Source: Salticus scenicus
Taxonomy: Eukaryota > Arthropoda > Arachnida > Araneae > Salticidae
NCBI GenBank assembly: GCA_963930645.1
Contig: OZ005656.1
Location: 193,602,979 to 193,666,978 of the forward strand
DNA: 64,000 bases
Direction: 5' to 3'
Shown here: in pieces, positions 1 through 11,876 of the stretch
Numbering within the stretch: the first letter of the stretch is position 1
Layout: each line of letters opens with the position of its first letter
The notes under the pieces: model-generated
The model's input: only the letters and a program-made list of their open reading frames with translations
Databases searched by the model: none
Told to the model about the DNA's origin: nothing
Position numbers and translations under genes: made by a program

Positions 1-444
1 CACTAATTAAAAAAAAAATATTTCAAAACTGAGTTAAAAACTTCCTTTTTTCATTTGTAAAGCGATAATCTTGAAAATTTAACTTTCTACATAAATTTTA
101 CTGATAGAAAAATATTTCAAATAACCATTGAAAAATTATTTAATAGCGCGAATTAAGAGAAACTTTCTTAGATTTCTATAGATATTTAATGTTTTTTCTT
201 AATAAAAATTGTTAGCAAAACTATTTATTTAATATTTTTCATAGAAAATTGAAGAATTTTACCTATTTAAATAAATAATTAGAAATGAAATCCCTTGTGT
301 AAATATTCATTTGTATAATTTTTTTACGTAATTAAATTTAAGTTAAAGTCTCAGATGATTTATTTTGTTAATCTTTTATTATTATTATTTATTGAACATT
401 AGAAATTATAAAAAATATGCAGACTGTTTGTAATATGTTAACGT

Positions 445-656
445 TAGGACTGCCAACCATCTCATTAATAAGCGTAGACTTGTTAGCGCCCTTTGAAAAT
501 ACGCCCCTTTTCCCACACCACTTTATATTTAGAGCAATTCTCTCTAAATAGTGTTACGATTAATTAAGAATGAAATTACTCTAAAAAATTACTGGTGTCC
601 AAAAAAGGCGGTGACTAAAAGTACTACGCTTCATAATGAGATGGTTGGCAAGCATG
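445..656. mobile_element. F1 MITE (palindromic, 6-bp TSD)
   Basis: A 212-bp fold-back element. Left end contains CTGCCAACCATCTC and right end GAGATGGTTGGCAAGCATG. It is flanked by perfect 6-bp copies of taacgt (439-444 and 657-662). The interior has the F1 signature: a cacaccac motif, then tttagagcaattctctc-like sequence, then its complement. No coding capacity, so it is non-autonomous. Confidence 0.85.
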
Positions 657-662
657 TAACGT

Positions 663-1799
663 TATGTTGACGTCAATTTATGTGAAAGTTATTTAAAAAA
701 GACTTTCAATAGAGACTTTTCTGATTTTATTAGCACTAAGTTACTTTTGAATTATTTTAGAACAGTCTTGCTTTTCTTTGGTTAACTATCAGTTACATTC
801 TATTCTATTATTACAGTAATTTAAAAATTAAATTTTACGTAATTATTTAAAATTTGAACCTACATGTTTTTTAGCAATTTGTACAGATTTTAAACTCAGT
901 GAAAATTTTTTGTTTATATTTTTTCGGTGTGGGGGATATAAAAATGATACACTGCAAAGCTTAATTATAAAAAATAAAAATTCATTAATAGAAATCAAAA
1001 TTTACATGTTAAAAAAAGAAAAAAAAATGATAGAGCCGATTTTTTGAACACCAGTTTCTAATATCTAAAATTACTTACTAATCTGAACGGCAGTCAGTTT
1101 TCGTTTAGTAACAAAGTATTGCATGCAAAAGGACATGTAACAAAAGTTTATGAAACAACTTTATAGAAAATCGTTACTGGGATCTTAGCAGATATTATTT
1201 TTATTGCCATTTTTTATATAAAGCAATCTTTGTATAGTTCTCAGAAGATATGTATTACAAACGACTCATGAAGATTTCTATTTTAAAAGTGATATTCAAA
1301 ATAGTGACTGTTTAATATCCTGCCGTCAGAGCCTTTTATGATAAACCGACATTTGATTCCACTTCAGATTTTCATCAAAAATTGGCGAACTCTTTTATTT
1401 ATCGGAATCTTCTATTACATACGAAAATGTATCTAAAAGGGAATTAATATTGCAAATTTGGTGAAAATCCATATAGCCGTTTCTAGAGGAGCGTTCTTGC
1501 CAAACCTCAAACTGACCTATTTATACAAGATGCTTATCGATTTTTTTCTGAACTAACCAACTTATATACATACCAAAAAACATAGAAAAAGGCGTTTATG
1601 TAGCAACTTTGGAGAAAATCATTGAGATATGGATTTACAGTCGAAATTCCAGTTTTCAATGTCCCACTTTGGCTTTTCCAATTTTCATCGAAAGGTGAAA
1701 AAAAAACATCTGTTCACTGGACTAGTCTCAATTTGGAAGTTTCATTCTATCTTTATCCGTTTTGGATATATGTTAACCAGAAGATTTCCCACGCACATT
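663..1799. other. No gene seen
   Basis: AT-rich unique-looking sequence between two MITEs in the part of copy A that has no counterpart in copy B. The overlapping open frames at 1622-1936 resemble nothing I know, have ordinary AT-rich composition, and run into the MITE at 1808. Confidence 0.6.
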
Positions 1800-1807
1800 C
1801 ATACATG

Positions 1808-1973
1808 CAATGTTGCCAGACTCTGAGATTTTTTTATTCAATAGCCACCAATAATTTTGTGAAGTGTCACTTGCTATACATAATAGACAATTGTTTATTA
1901 GGCATTTCATATATCACTTCTGAAAATTATTGGTGATTATTAAATAAAGAATTCGCAAAGTCTCGCAACACAG
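1808..1973. mobile_element. F3 MITE (hAT-like, 8-bp TSD)
   Basis: A 166-bp palindromic element with ends CAATGTTGCCAGACTC and RC CTGTGTTGCGAGAC. The arms share attcaatagccaccaataat-type sequence with 32530-33507. The 8-bp flanks are catacatg and catgcatg (7 of 8 match). CA(G/A)TGTTGCCA ends plus an 8-bp TSD fit the hAT superfamily. Confidence 0.75.
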
Positions 1974-1981
1974 CATGCATG

Positions 1982-3419
1982 CAAAATTACACACTGATCA
2001 AATGCCAAAAATAAGCTTTTTGGACTCAGGAGACCATAAAACATGTAAATCTCCGGGAAAACTTGACATCGAAATTTTTGACAGACTATAATAATTTCAT
2101 TATCTACAGTAGTCGGGTAAAAAAAGTGAAAATATATATGCAAACCCAAATAAATATCTTATTCTTTATATGTAGTTGTAAAAGAAATGCCTTTGTAAAA
2201 GTATAAGTTCCTTATCAAAAATAAAATAAATTAAGCTAAATACAAATCTTTAAAATAAGATTTACAAATAATATTGATATTTTCCTTAATTTATATGTCA
2301 TATTTAAACACATATATAAATATTTCAATAAAATTTTTCTTATATGTATAAAACACAGTAGTTATTCATAGTTCGTAAAGTCCTTTTTTATTGCGTTTTT
2401 TACTTTCTTCAATTTGTAGTCTCAGGATTGTTATGGTACCATCATTTTTCCATGTCTTCTTCCACTACTATATTTTCATGGCAAGTTTTTACTTAATCGA
2501 TTGTGGAAATATTTATTGTATATTTCTTTATAAATATAATGGTGGAAGATTCAGGGTAAATGTAGATCGGTGTAATCCTTAGGCCCTTCCTTAGTAGTAC
2601 CACTGATTTCGAATAATAAATATTGTTTTCAAGAATGTTTCTAGGAATTAAAGCGTAAGAAGCGAATACTTGAGTAGTGTGTTACATAAAAATAAATATC
2701 TCACAAACTATATTTATGATAAGTCCTTTTTTTTTTTTTTTAAATATAAAATCATTAGTCCCAAAAGAATGATTATGCAGTAATTCGAAAAACTTTATCC
2801 TGTAATCAAGGAAAAATATTCCTTTAAAGTAATCTAGTTTTCTAGAGTTTAATTTCTTATGATTTTTGAGCAAAATCCGGCATTTCAAAATAATTTCTAA
2901 AGAATTTAGAATGAAACAAAAGTATGAGATAATTCGAAGCCAACTAAGAATTAAAGTTTTTGGGAATTGCTAAAAGATGTTCTTGGAAATTTCGTTTTAC
3001 AAAAGATTTAGATCTCAAAGTTGTAAAGACATTTTAAGCCGCTAGCTAATGAGGAAGCATTTGAAAGAAAGACAATTTGATTTCAGTCTGTTTCCTCAAT
3101 TTTCTCTGATGAGAAGGAAATGGCTTCATTTTACTTTCTATTTTAGGAATTGTTGAAATTCATCTATAAATCGTTAAAGAAATTTATAAATAAATGGTTT
3201 AATTGAATTATTTATATATTTATATAATTTATGTGTGCTTAATTAGCTTTTATTCACATAAAATTTGAATTATTTCATTTCAATTTTAAAACTTTGTCAG
3301 CACTAACGCTCGATAGAGCTCGATGTGTAAATGTCCCTTGCCGCACTAAACGCTCTAAAGCGCTCTCGTCAGTATTGGCAAATCTATTAGAAGACAACTA
3401 CTAAAAAATGTTAAAAGGC

Positions 3420-3454
<35 letters not shown>

Positions 3455-4018
3455 TTACATGAAAAAAAGAAATTTTTTATGGCACAATCTGAAACAATTT
3501 AATTGTTATGATTTTTTCTGAAAATAGAGCATACTTTCTGCAATACGTACATGCATATTGAACAAATATAAATAATTATACATGCAAATTCATATAATTT
3601 CAACTACATTTCGCTTGTTAAAAAGCTTGATTTATTTTTCCAATTTTGCATTTGCAGAATTTAATTTTGAAATAAAAACGCAGAATTTGTGTATAAAATA
3701 TCTTAAAATGAAATTTTTATGTTATTTTTTGCAAAAAATACATTGATATTTTCAGGTTATAAAAGCATATACATTTTGTTGTTGTTGTTGTTGTTGTCTA
3801 CTAGTTTATAATTTTGGACCACTAAATCTTGCCTTTGTGGTTTTTTTAAACTACTATATTTTTATCGATGGCGTGAACCTTAATATTAACATTAACACAA
3901 ATATAATAAACAATGATATTTGTTTGACAAAATGAATATGTAATAATAATATGTAGAAGTGTTTAAAATCAACTTACACATTTTATATTGAGGTAAAGCT
4001 AGGAGAGATTGCGCACAT
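1982..4018. other. No gene seen
   Basis: Duplicated AT-rich sequence (matches 14733-16553 from about 2136 onward). It holds a 33-T run at 3421-3453 and a (TTG)n tract near 3778, both shorter in copy B. At 2731 copy A has a T-run where copy B has (TA)n. Confidence 0.6.
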
Positions 4019-4022
4019 AGGT

Positions 4023-4643
4023 TGTGACGACCTAATGGTCGTCATCCTCATTTAACTTAGATTAGCGCTTAACTTACTTACTTAATTACTTAATAAATAG
4101 AGCACAAGACTTGAAAATAAAATAAATAACGAGCTTTTATTTAGAGCTTAATAAAAAGGTGGGCGTTGGACCATATTCACATTTAATACCTCGATAAACT
4201 TAAAGGGGCAGCCTTCATAAATACTTTAACTATCAATAGATACTAATCGCCACTGCTTCGCTTAACTCCGTTAACTCTCACGACTATACTCGTCTTTGGT
4301 AAGTGGGAGGATTCCCTTACCCACTATACTACTCGACTTACTATTTCCTACTATAGCCGCTCGCTACTAACTCCTTTAGCCCCCTACTACTTCTCTCTAA
4401 GCCGCTAACCTAGCAGCCTCTCCTCCAACTATAAACAGCTCTAACTCTAATCCGCTCTCCCAAAAACAATCTTCCTTCTCCTTTTATATAAATCACTTTC
4501 CAAAATAATAACATATTACAATTTCGTTCATCCTAGGAACTAACTCCATTCCTCAACTGAATCCTAACCTCTTCACATTCACGTGTTATTCGTAAAGTGC
4601 GAACTTCGTTTGTAGCGTTAGGCTAATATTACTTTACCTCACA
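4023..4643. mobile_element. Solo LTR (621 bp)
   Basis: Begins TGTGACGACC and ends CCTCACA, with 5'-TG and CA-3' termini. It is flanked by 4-bp duplications aggt (4019-4022 and 4644-4647). Copy B at 16571-16583 shows the uninterrupted empty site with one aggt, so both boundaries are exact. A short hairpin gacgacc-taat-ggtcgtc starts the LTR. A TATA-like ttttatataaatc lies near 4483. A TG...CA LTR with a 4-bp TSD fits Ty3/gypsy; no internal region remains, so it is a recombination product. Confidence 0.9.
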
Positions 4644-4647
4644 AGGT

Positions 4648-6286
4648 GATCTATGGGAAAGCGTAAAGAGGGCGAGTTGAGATTGCAGGTGGTTGCACAA
4701 CATCAATAGTGAAGTGCTGACTTGAATGTCCATGTTGATTGTTTCAAGTGACTAAGATAAAACGTGGTTATTTTTCTCGATTTCAAAAATAAGTGCCTGA
4801 ATTTTCACAACTCTTCCTAAGAATTTCAATACAATTGTTGTAAGATAAAATATTTTTAATTTAGACAATTTCTTATAAGCCACAAACCTAGACTAACGGT
4901 TCAAGAATTACGATTTTCTCTAAAAGCGAATATTTATTTAAGAAAAGACTGCGCAATCTCTCCTACCAAAATGGGAGAGTTTGCTCTTTTGCTATTTAGG
5001 AGAGACCGTGCATTGATTTTCATAAAGTTCTATACTAATAAAGATTTTGCAGCTTATTGTTAATGAAAATAAAAATGAGGAAAAATTTGCTGAATGTATG
5101 GAACTGCACTAGAAAATAATTTCGAGAAGTGACAGGATTAGTTCAACCCATTAGAGACCCTTTTTAGAGACTCCCCAGAATCGGAAATTGAACATTATTC
5201 AGGAGTGGCAGGATAGACGAAAGCCACATCTCCGGTGGGAATGACAACTTGAATGCTATTGTTAGCCTATGAGAAATTTATGGCAAAGTACTAATATGTT
5301 ATTGCACATCTGCTTAGTTTTGCAATATTTTCAAGTATGATGCTCAAGTTTTGTGCTCTCAGATGCTTAAATAAAAGCGATAAAACTAAATGCAAGCAAA
5401 AAATATCAGCCTATTCAAACTTATTTTTAAGAACTGTAATCGTCTAAATTTCAATAAAATAAAATAAAATAAAATAAAATAAACGTAAAGGATTTTAAAG
5501 ATGAAACGAGAAAATTTCAAACCAAATTTTGCGTTTTGAACATTTTTGCGCCGAAGATTTTAAGGAAAAAACTTCAATAAATAGTAAACAGTGGGTGGAT
5601 TATGGGCTTAAAATTAGGCAGGACTAGCCATATATAATTATACGCATATCCCCTCTTTTTTGTTTTCACGAAAATGTATTGCACCCGTCTCGAACAAGTT
5701 CACTTGTGGCAGGTGGTTGCATAATGACATCACAAGTGCAACAATTGTGGATAACGAAAGATTCGGTCAACAACAACAACAAAAAAAAAAAAAAAAAAAA
5801 AAAAACATTCAAGGTGAAAAGAAATGTGCTAATATTAAGTTAAAAGTGTTATTTAGTAGCGTTATGTTGTTTTGCAAGCTTTATCTGGTTTTGTTCTTAT
5901 TTCTGTTACTTTACTAGTTTTTCTTTAAAGAAATTTTGTATTTCTTTTATTTTTCTGATTTTTAAATTACTGGATTAAAATAGCCACTCCAAATACAGAA
6001 ACATTTGTTTACAAATACATTACAACAATGTTGTTTAAGTGTAATAATTATTATTAACAATGTAATTGTAGTTATAATTATAAGCGCAATCTCTCCAACC
6101 CATGTGCGCAATCACTCCTACCCTATAAGGAGAGATTGCGCAAAATAGCTATCTTCGTTTTATTATAGCTGGTGTTTTAAATTATAACAGAATAACAAAA
6201 TAATAATGTAAATGCATAGAAGGAGGGTCAGTTCAAAATCATGCACCAATAGTTTAGCAAAAATTTAAAAATTGGATTTTTTATGC
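4648..6286. other. No gene seen
   Basis: Duplicated with 16580-18945. It contains aggagag/ctctcct motifs (for example 4957-5010, 6085-6140) present in both copies, a (TAAAA)n tract at 5455-5482 and a poly-A near 5781-5805. The 85-codon frame at 5660-5917 runs through that poly-A and is not convincing. Confidence 0.6.
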
Positions 6287-6292
6287 CGTCCT

Positions 6293-6490
6293 CATTCTTG
6301 CCAACCATCTCATTAATAACCGTACAATTGTTAACGCCCCTTTTCTCACACCACTATATTTTTAGAGTTATACTCTCCAAATGTTGTTACGATTAAATAA
6401 GACTAAAATTGCTATAAAAAATTATTGGTGTGAAAAAAAATGCGGGTACTAAAAATTGTACGGCTCATAATGAGATGGTTGGCAAGTATG
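6293..6490. mobile_element. F1 MITE with empty site in copy B
   Basis: 198 bp. Ends CATTCTTGCCAACC and GGTTGGCAAGTATG. Flanks cgtcct (6287-6292) and cgttct (6491-6496). Copy B carries a single cggtct at the orthologous position (about 18937) with no insert, confirming a 6-bp target duplication and an insertion after the duplication event, or loss from B. Confidence 0.9.
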
Positions 6491-6582
6491 CGTTCTGTTT
6501 ATCTGTGCACTAACTATCCTAGCTTTATCATATAGTAAGTAATATGTTAAATTCTAACATGTACAATGCAGTTATATAGTTT

Positions 6583-6720
6583 AAGAGATGAAACACGGGC
6601 GCAGACCTCATATCACTATCAATGTAGCAAAATTTTCTACTTCTTAAATCCTCGATATTATTGGTAGATAAATTTCTTAACAAATATCGGTATGAATTCT
6701 GCGACTGTGTACCATCCCTG
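6583..6720. mobile_element. F4 MITE, copy A
   Basis: 138 bp with degenerate inverted ends (right end ACCATCCCTG), flanked by tagttt and tagtta. It matches 19029-19167 in copy B and the better preserved 22445-22583. It was present before the A/B duplication. Confidence 0.75.
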
Positions 6721-6972
6721 TAGTTATGTTTTGAATAAATTTTGTTTTTTAAAACCATTTCGTCATATTGTTTTTTTTTTTTTTTTTTTGAAATATTTTC
6801 TGTTAGAATTTGGTTTTATATTTTAGTTGACGTAAAAATTTATGTTATTGATCTGGGGAACTACCGACCAAAATCTCAGAAGATAGAAAGGGGTACAGTT
6901 AAGTAAAGGGCCAACAGTATTGCATTTCTTAAAACCTCATCTTATACTGTCCATGATATGACGTCACTATAA

Positions 6973-7169
6973 CATAGCGGCCAAGTTTTTTAATTTATTC
7001 CGGAATGTTGTTAGTCCCGCCCTTTTTTCACACCGTAATCTTTGTAAAAATTTTATTCAATATATAATTACGATTAAATATGAAGACAATTACTCTAAAA
7101 TTATTACGGTGTAAAGAAGGGGCGGGAATAACATCATTCCGGAATGAATTAAAAATTTTGGCAGCTATG
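6973..7169. mobile_element. F1 MITE shared by copies A and B
   Basis: 197 bp. Ends CATAGCGGCCAAG and TTGGCAGCTATG. Left TSD ctataa (6967-6972); on the right ctatg is repeated before ctataa. The orthologue is 19420-19618. It was inserted before the duplication. Confidence 0.85.
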
Positions 7170-7380
7170 CTATGCTATAATATATGTATATATCTTTTTT
7201 TAAATCCCGAATTGCTTATTTAGACATTTGGTTTTAAGTAATTAATTTGCCGGATAAAATCTCCAATATATAAAAAATATTCACTATGAATTGAAAAGAA
7301 AAACACGATTTTAAATGAAATTTTATTTCTGTAAAGTATCTTATTCAGATAGCATTTTAAAACGAATTTAAACTGAATAT

Positions 7381-7383
<3 letters not shown>

Positions 7384-7426
<43 letters not shown>

Positions 7427-7470
7427 CTTTTGTTAAAAATAATTGCAATATATATATATATATATATATA
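7384..7470. repeat. (TA)n / (CA)n microsatellites
   Basis: An ACAC tract passes into (TA)n, with a second (TA)n shortly after. Both are much shorter at the corresponding site in copy B near 19835-19880. The 86-codon minus-strand frame across them is an artefact of the repeats. Confidence 0.85.
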
Positions 7471-8405
7471 CAAATTACTAGTAAAAAAATCAATATGAAT
7501 AAAAACTTTTCATCAATATTATTCATTATATGATAAAGAACCAGCTTATTATCTTCAAAATAATTAATTATTTTTATAGTATATGAAAATAATTGTTTGT
7601 TAATTAATTTTGTTTTAGAAATGTCCAATTATTCATATTAAAAAATGTGTTTCAAGTTACTAAAAAAGTAAAAGTCGGTACAGCAGTAACTAATTATATT
7701 ACGGTTATTAATATCATTAACACAAATAAGGTCTTGTAATTTTAACAATAAGATTCAATTAATGAAACTAATGACCACATTCTTGTGCAGATTGAATAAA
7801 CGCCGACTGCAATCTTGAAAGAAAAAAAAAAACAGAAGCCCTTTTTTGATAATAAAAATAATTAGCTTCACTCAAAACAATGAGATAATTTATTAATATG
7901 TTGTAATCTTCGGACAATGAAAGATGGGAAATTGTCATTAAATGTTTTCTCTTTTTCGATCTTTATTAAAAAGGTAATAAAAAAAAAAGTTCTAAATTTG
8001 TTAAGTTACATAAAAATACATAAGTGATGACAAAAGGTAATTATTATTATTATTACTTTGGAATATTAAAACTTACTCATTATGAAAAGTAAGCTAGTGA
8101 ACAATATATGAATGATATATTAATTCACTGAAATCATTTTTCATTGATGAAAAGCAAAAAGTTATTGTACAATAGCATATAGAAGTTAATTTCAACTTAA
8201 AATTTATTTTTATATTGAATATTGTTGGAAAAGCTGAGCTAAATATCTTTTCAGAGGCAATACTTTCTATAAATTACTGAAGATCGATAGAAATAAAGTA
8301 ATATACGAATTCATTAAATTTGTGAATTTTCCTGCTTGCGATTTCAAGTAGTGCTCTGTATTCATTTTTTATTTTAGATATAGCTTTTGCGAATTAGCTG
8401 TGTTT
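7471..8405. other. No gene seen
   Basis: Duplicated with copy B at about 19880-20845. AT-rich with short poly-A runs and a (TTA)n tract at 8041. Nothing coding recognised. Confidence 0.55.
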
Positions 8406-8680
8406 GTATTTGCAGAGCCTCCTTAAGTAGACGCCTGGCGCGTAGCTCGGGAACTAGGCAACAGTTGAAGCGCTAGACAGCGCCACCTAGTACAGATTAA
8501 GGGACTTTTTTATTCAACTGTCACCAATAATTTAACAAAGTGATACACTATATATATAATCGGCGTATCTTTGATTCTTTTCGCCTTTTTACCATGTTTT
8601 TTATTAACTTCGATTCTTGTTTGTTTGTGGGTTTGTTTGTGCGTTTGTCAGGGACAAATCTTGCAATCGTTTTTTAACTA

Positions 8681-9995
8681 ACTTCCCGACTAGCTAGATA
8701 TTGAAATTTTCAGGACAGCTCACAACACGGTGACAATACATTTTTCTAATAATTTTAGTCAACTATTTCAAGTCCCGCTGCCTTCGGCAGCGCTTATATG
8801 ATTCGACAGAAAATTTATTTAACTAACTTCCCGACTAGCTAGACATTTGAAACTTTCAGAATAGTTCAGAACACGGTGAAAATGCATTTTCTTAAATCTT
8901 TAAGCCAACTGTTTCGGGTTCCTGCTGCCTTCGGCAGCGTTATCAGTACAAAGCTTGCAATCAATTTTTCACTAACTTTCCGACTAGCTAGAAATTTGAA
9001 ACTTTCAGAACAGCTCACAACACGGTCACAATACATTTTTCTAATAATTTTAGTCAACTATTTCAGGTCCCGCTGCCTTCGGCAGCGCTTATATAATTCG
9101 ACAGAACATTTATTTAACTAAATTCCCGACTAGCTGGACATTTGAAAATTTCATAATAGTTCAGAACACGGTGAAAATGCATTTTTTTAATACCTTTAGC
9201 CAACTGTTTCGGGTTCCTGCTGCCTTCGGCAGCGTTATCAGTACTAAGCTTGCAATCGATTTTTCACTAACTTTCCGACTATCTGGACATTTGAAACTTT
9301 CAGGAGAGTTCATAACACGGTGCATTACATTTTTCTAATAATTTTAGTCAACCATTTCAGGTCCCGCTGCCTTCGGCAGCGCTTATATTATTCGACAGAA
9401 AATTTATTTAACTAACTTCCCGACTAGCTAGACATTTGAAACTTTCAGAATAGTTCAGAACACGGTGAAAATGCATTTTTTTAAATACCTTTAGCCAACT
9501 GTTTCGGGTTCCTGCTGTCTTCGGTAGCGTTACCAGTACAAAGCTTGCAATCGATTTTTCACTAACTTCCCGACTAGCTAGATATTTGAAACTTTCAGGA
9601 TAGCTCAGAACACGGTGGCAATACATTTTTTTTAATACTTTTAGTCAACTGTTTCAGGTCCCTACTGTCTTCGGTAGCGTTCATATGATTCAACAGAAAA
9701 TTTATTTAACTAACTTCCCGAGTAGCTAGACATTTGAAACTTTCGGAATAGTTCAGAATACGGTGAAAATGCTTTTTAAAAATACTTTATCCAATTGCTT
9801 CGGGACCCTGCTGCCTTCGGCAGCGTTTCCAGTACAAAGCTTGCAATCAACTTTTAACTAACTTCCCGGCTAGATAGCCATTTGAAACTTTTATAATAGC
9901 TCAAAAGACGATAGCAAGGAATTTTTTTAATACTTTTATCCAATTGCTGGGGTTTCGGCTGCCTTCAGTAGCGTTTATATGATTCAACAGAAAAT
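8681..9995. repeat. Tandem array, alternating ~145/150-bp monomers
   Basis: Nine monomers start near 8681, 8825, 8975, 9121, 9270, 9415, 9565, 9713 and 9861. Two types alternate. One ends with cagcgcttatatgattc, the other with cagcgttatcagtacaaagc, giving a higher-order unit of about 295 bp. Each monomer begins acttcccgactagctaga and carries a hairpin gctgcc-ttc-ggcagc. Where bases change (9515-9530, 9663-9680) both arms change to wobble-compatible pairs. Copy B lacks the whole insert. The insert may be bounded by ACCATG near 8590 and CATGGT near 10003. Confidence 0.9.
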
Positions 9996-10132
9996 TAAAA
10001 AGCATGGTTTATAAAAAAAAAATTATCTTATAATTATATGTATATCATATCCCACTTTTAAAAATTTTGGGTGGCTGTTGAATAAAAAAGTCGTGCAATC
10101 TGTACCAGGTGGCGCTGTCTACCTTTTTAAAT

Positions 10133-10871
10133 TAGGGACCCTATATATAGAGAGACTGGACATTGACCGAAAGTCGGCCATCTTAGTGCCAATTCGGAGC
10201 GATCCCCGTAGAACGTAATGCTTTTTTCTTCGCGATTGACGCTTTACTATACAGCATAAATGAAAGGAAATTGTGCTAAATTTGTGCAGAAAGTAACGCA
10301 GAATATAAATATGTAATGTTTTTCGTCTTAGAGAAAAAGAATTTGAAGAAAAACGAATTTTGTTTTAACCTTCGACATGGTTACTTTTTCAATTCCTATC
10401 GGAAAACAGGGGAATTTTTTGTTGTATAGTTCTATATTAAGCAAAATACGTTGATTGTGAAAGCAATTCTACCTTAGTGAAAGTAATTCTACCTTATTTT
10501 TTCTGAGGACATACATTCTATATATAAAAAGTTAGAAAATTTTTAACAAAAATATGGTAATCTTAGTATTGAACCTTAATACTGAACTTAATACTGAACC
10601 ATTCACTGGTCAAGTAATTCATGAATAAATGTAAAACTGCGGCAGAAGAACAGAAATTATTTTTTATTATTTTATAAAAATATTTACGTAATATTTTTAC
10701 AAACTAGAAATACATATTTTATTTATTTCGATTACACATTATTAATAATAATGACTTAGTTAAATATTAAAAATAAAAATTTTATTAATAAAAATTTGTA
10801 AAAATATTAACTAATATCATTAGAAATTAAAAAATGTTTTTATTTATTTTATTTACATTTGCTTATTTCAT

Positions 10872-10908
<37 letters not shown>

Positions 10909-11526
10909 TATTATGTAAATAAAAATAATTACTTATTTAAATATTATTTATATAATTTATTATGGCAATTATTATTTAAAAGAAATTTATATTTCATATA
11001 TTAGCAAATAATATACACCTTATTTTCTTTATTTTTAATAATTTATTTTAAGAAATCTGATACATTTTGCGTACTAGCAAAAAACCAAAAAATACATTTT
11101 TATATAGTTATTTTAAATATGTATTTTAAAATATATCAGAAAAATACATTGAGATCTAACATATTAAATATATTGCAAAACAGAACTTAAAAACTAATAG
11201 CTAGTAAATAAATAATGTAATTATCTCATATGTTAGGAAATAAATACGTAAAACAGCATGCAATAAGAGAATTCAAAGTGTTTAAAGCATGATATAAAAT
11301 AAATAATTATGCATTTTTATCTTTTAAAAGTATTCCAAAATTAAAGAAATTTAACTCCCAACAAAGTAAAAATCTAATAAATAAGTTCTTTTTCGATTAT
11401 AACGTAAAATAATCAAAATTTCTTCTCAGCGTAATGATAAGCAATAGAGCAACTGGCACTAAAATGGAGAATTTCGTCAAAAAGCCGGCGCGCCAATGTC
11501 CAGTCTCTCTCTATCTAGGGTCCCTA
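10133..11526. mobile_element. Non-autonomous hAT-like element
   Basis: 1394 bp. Ends TAGGGACCCTA and TAGGGTCCCTA, with terminal inverted similarity running about 30 bp (agagagactggacattg). Perfect 8-bp TSD ttttaaat at 10125-10132 and 11527-11534. TAGGG-type ends with an 8-bp TSD indicate hAT. The interior is AT-rich with long T-runs and no transposase frame. Confidence 0.88.
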
Positions 11527-11876
11527 TTTTAAATGTAACCTAGTTTCCGAGCTACGCGACAGGCATCTAGTTAAGGAGGCTATGGTATTTGATACTATAA
11601 ATAGTGTATGTAAAAATGTTGTATAAAACTTCTGTTACTGGTTTTGTAAAGGTTCATAATTTATGTTAACTTCCTAATAATTGGAATTATTTAAAGAAAG
11701 TTCTCGCGAATCTTTTTACATTTATATTTACTTTGTTTTTTAACGACTTTTTAAATAGCATTCTTTTTTTAAACATTGCTGGAAAGCTCTGTTAAACATA
11801 ATGCGTTAAATTTATGCATCACGTAATTTACAGTCTTTTTTGATATATTAATTTTTAAAAAATTGGATACAAGCAT

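Larger units (their letters stand above)
8413..11584. mobile_element. F2 MITE, copy A, carrying two insertions
   Basis: Outer ends CAGAGCCTCCTTAA and TTAAGGAGGCTATG, with 7-bp TSD gtatttg at 8406-8412 and 11585-11591. The same element in copy B (20853-21174) is only 322 bp. In A it has been opened by the tandem-array insertion (about 8590-10037) and by the hAT-like element 10133-11526. Confidence 0.88.
1..11876. repeat. Large direct duplication, copy A
   Basis: Aligns in the same orientation with 14011-21467, starting at the window edge and ending near 11876, just after a shared aattggataca motif. Long stretches are near-identical, for example around 2940-3180 against 15510-15770. Copy A is longer because it carries insertions absent from B: the solo LTR at 4023-4643, MITE 6293-6490, the tandem array 8681-9995 and hAT-like 10133-11526. 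The interval 233-2135 of A is replaced by an unrelated 489 bp (14244-14732) in B. No gene is recognised inside. It may start upstream of the window. Confidence 0.9.

Noticed and set aside
8425..8465. gcgcgtagctcgg...gaactaggc read as a tRNA D-arm
   Set aside because: It belongs to the F2 arm, recurs inverted in the same element, and no cloverleaf can be drawn.
8866..9626. Open frames on both strands across the tandem array
   Set aside because: They repeat with the monomers, break at monomer differences, and have no recognisable domain.
8681..9995. Regularly spaced repeats considered as a CRISPR-like array
   Set aside because: The ~148-bp units are repeated throughout, without unique spacers, and the genome is eukaryotic. 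It is an ordinary tandem repeat with two monomer types.
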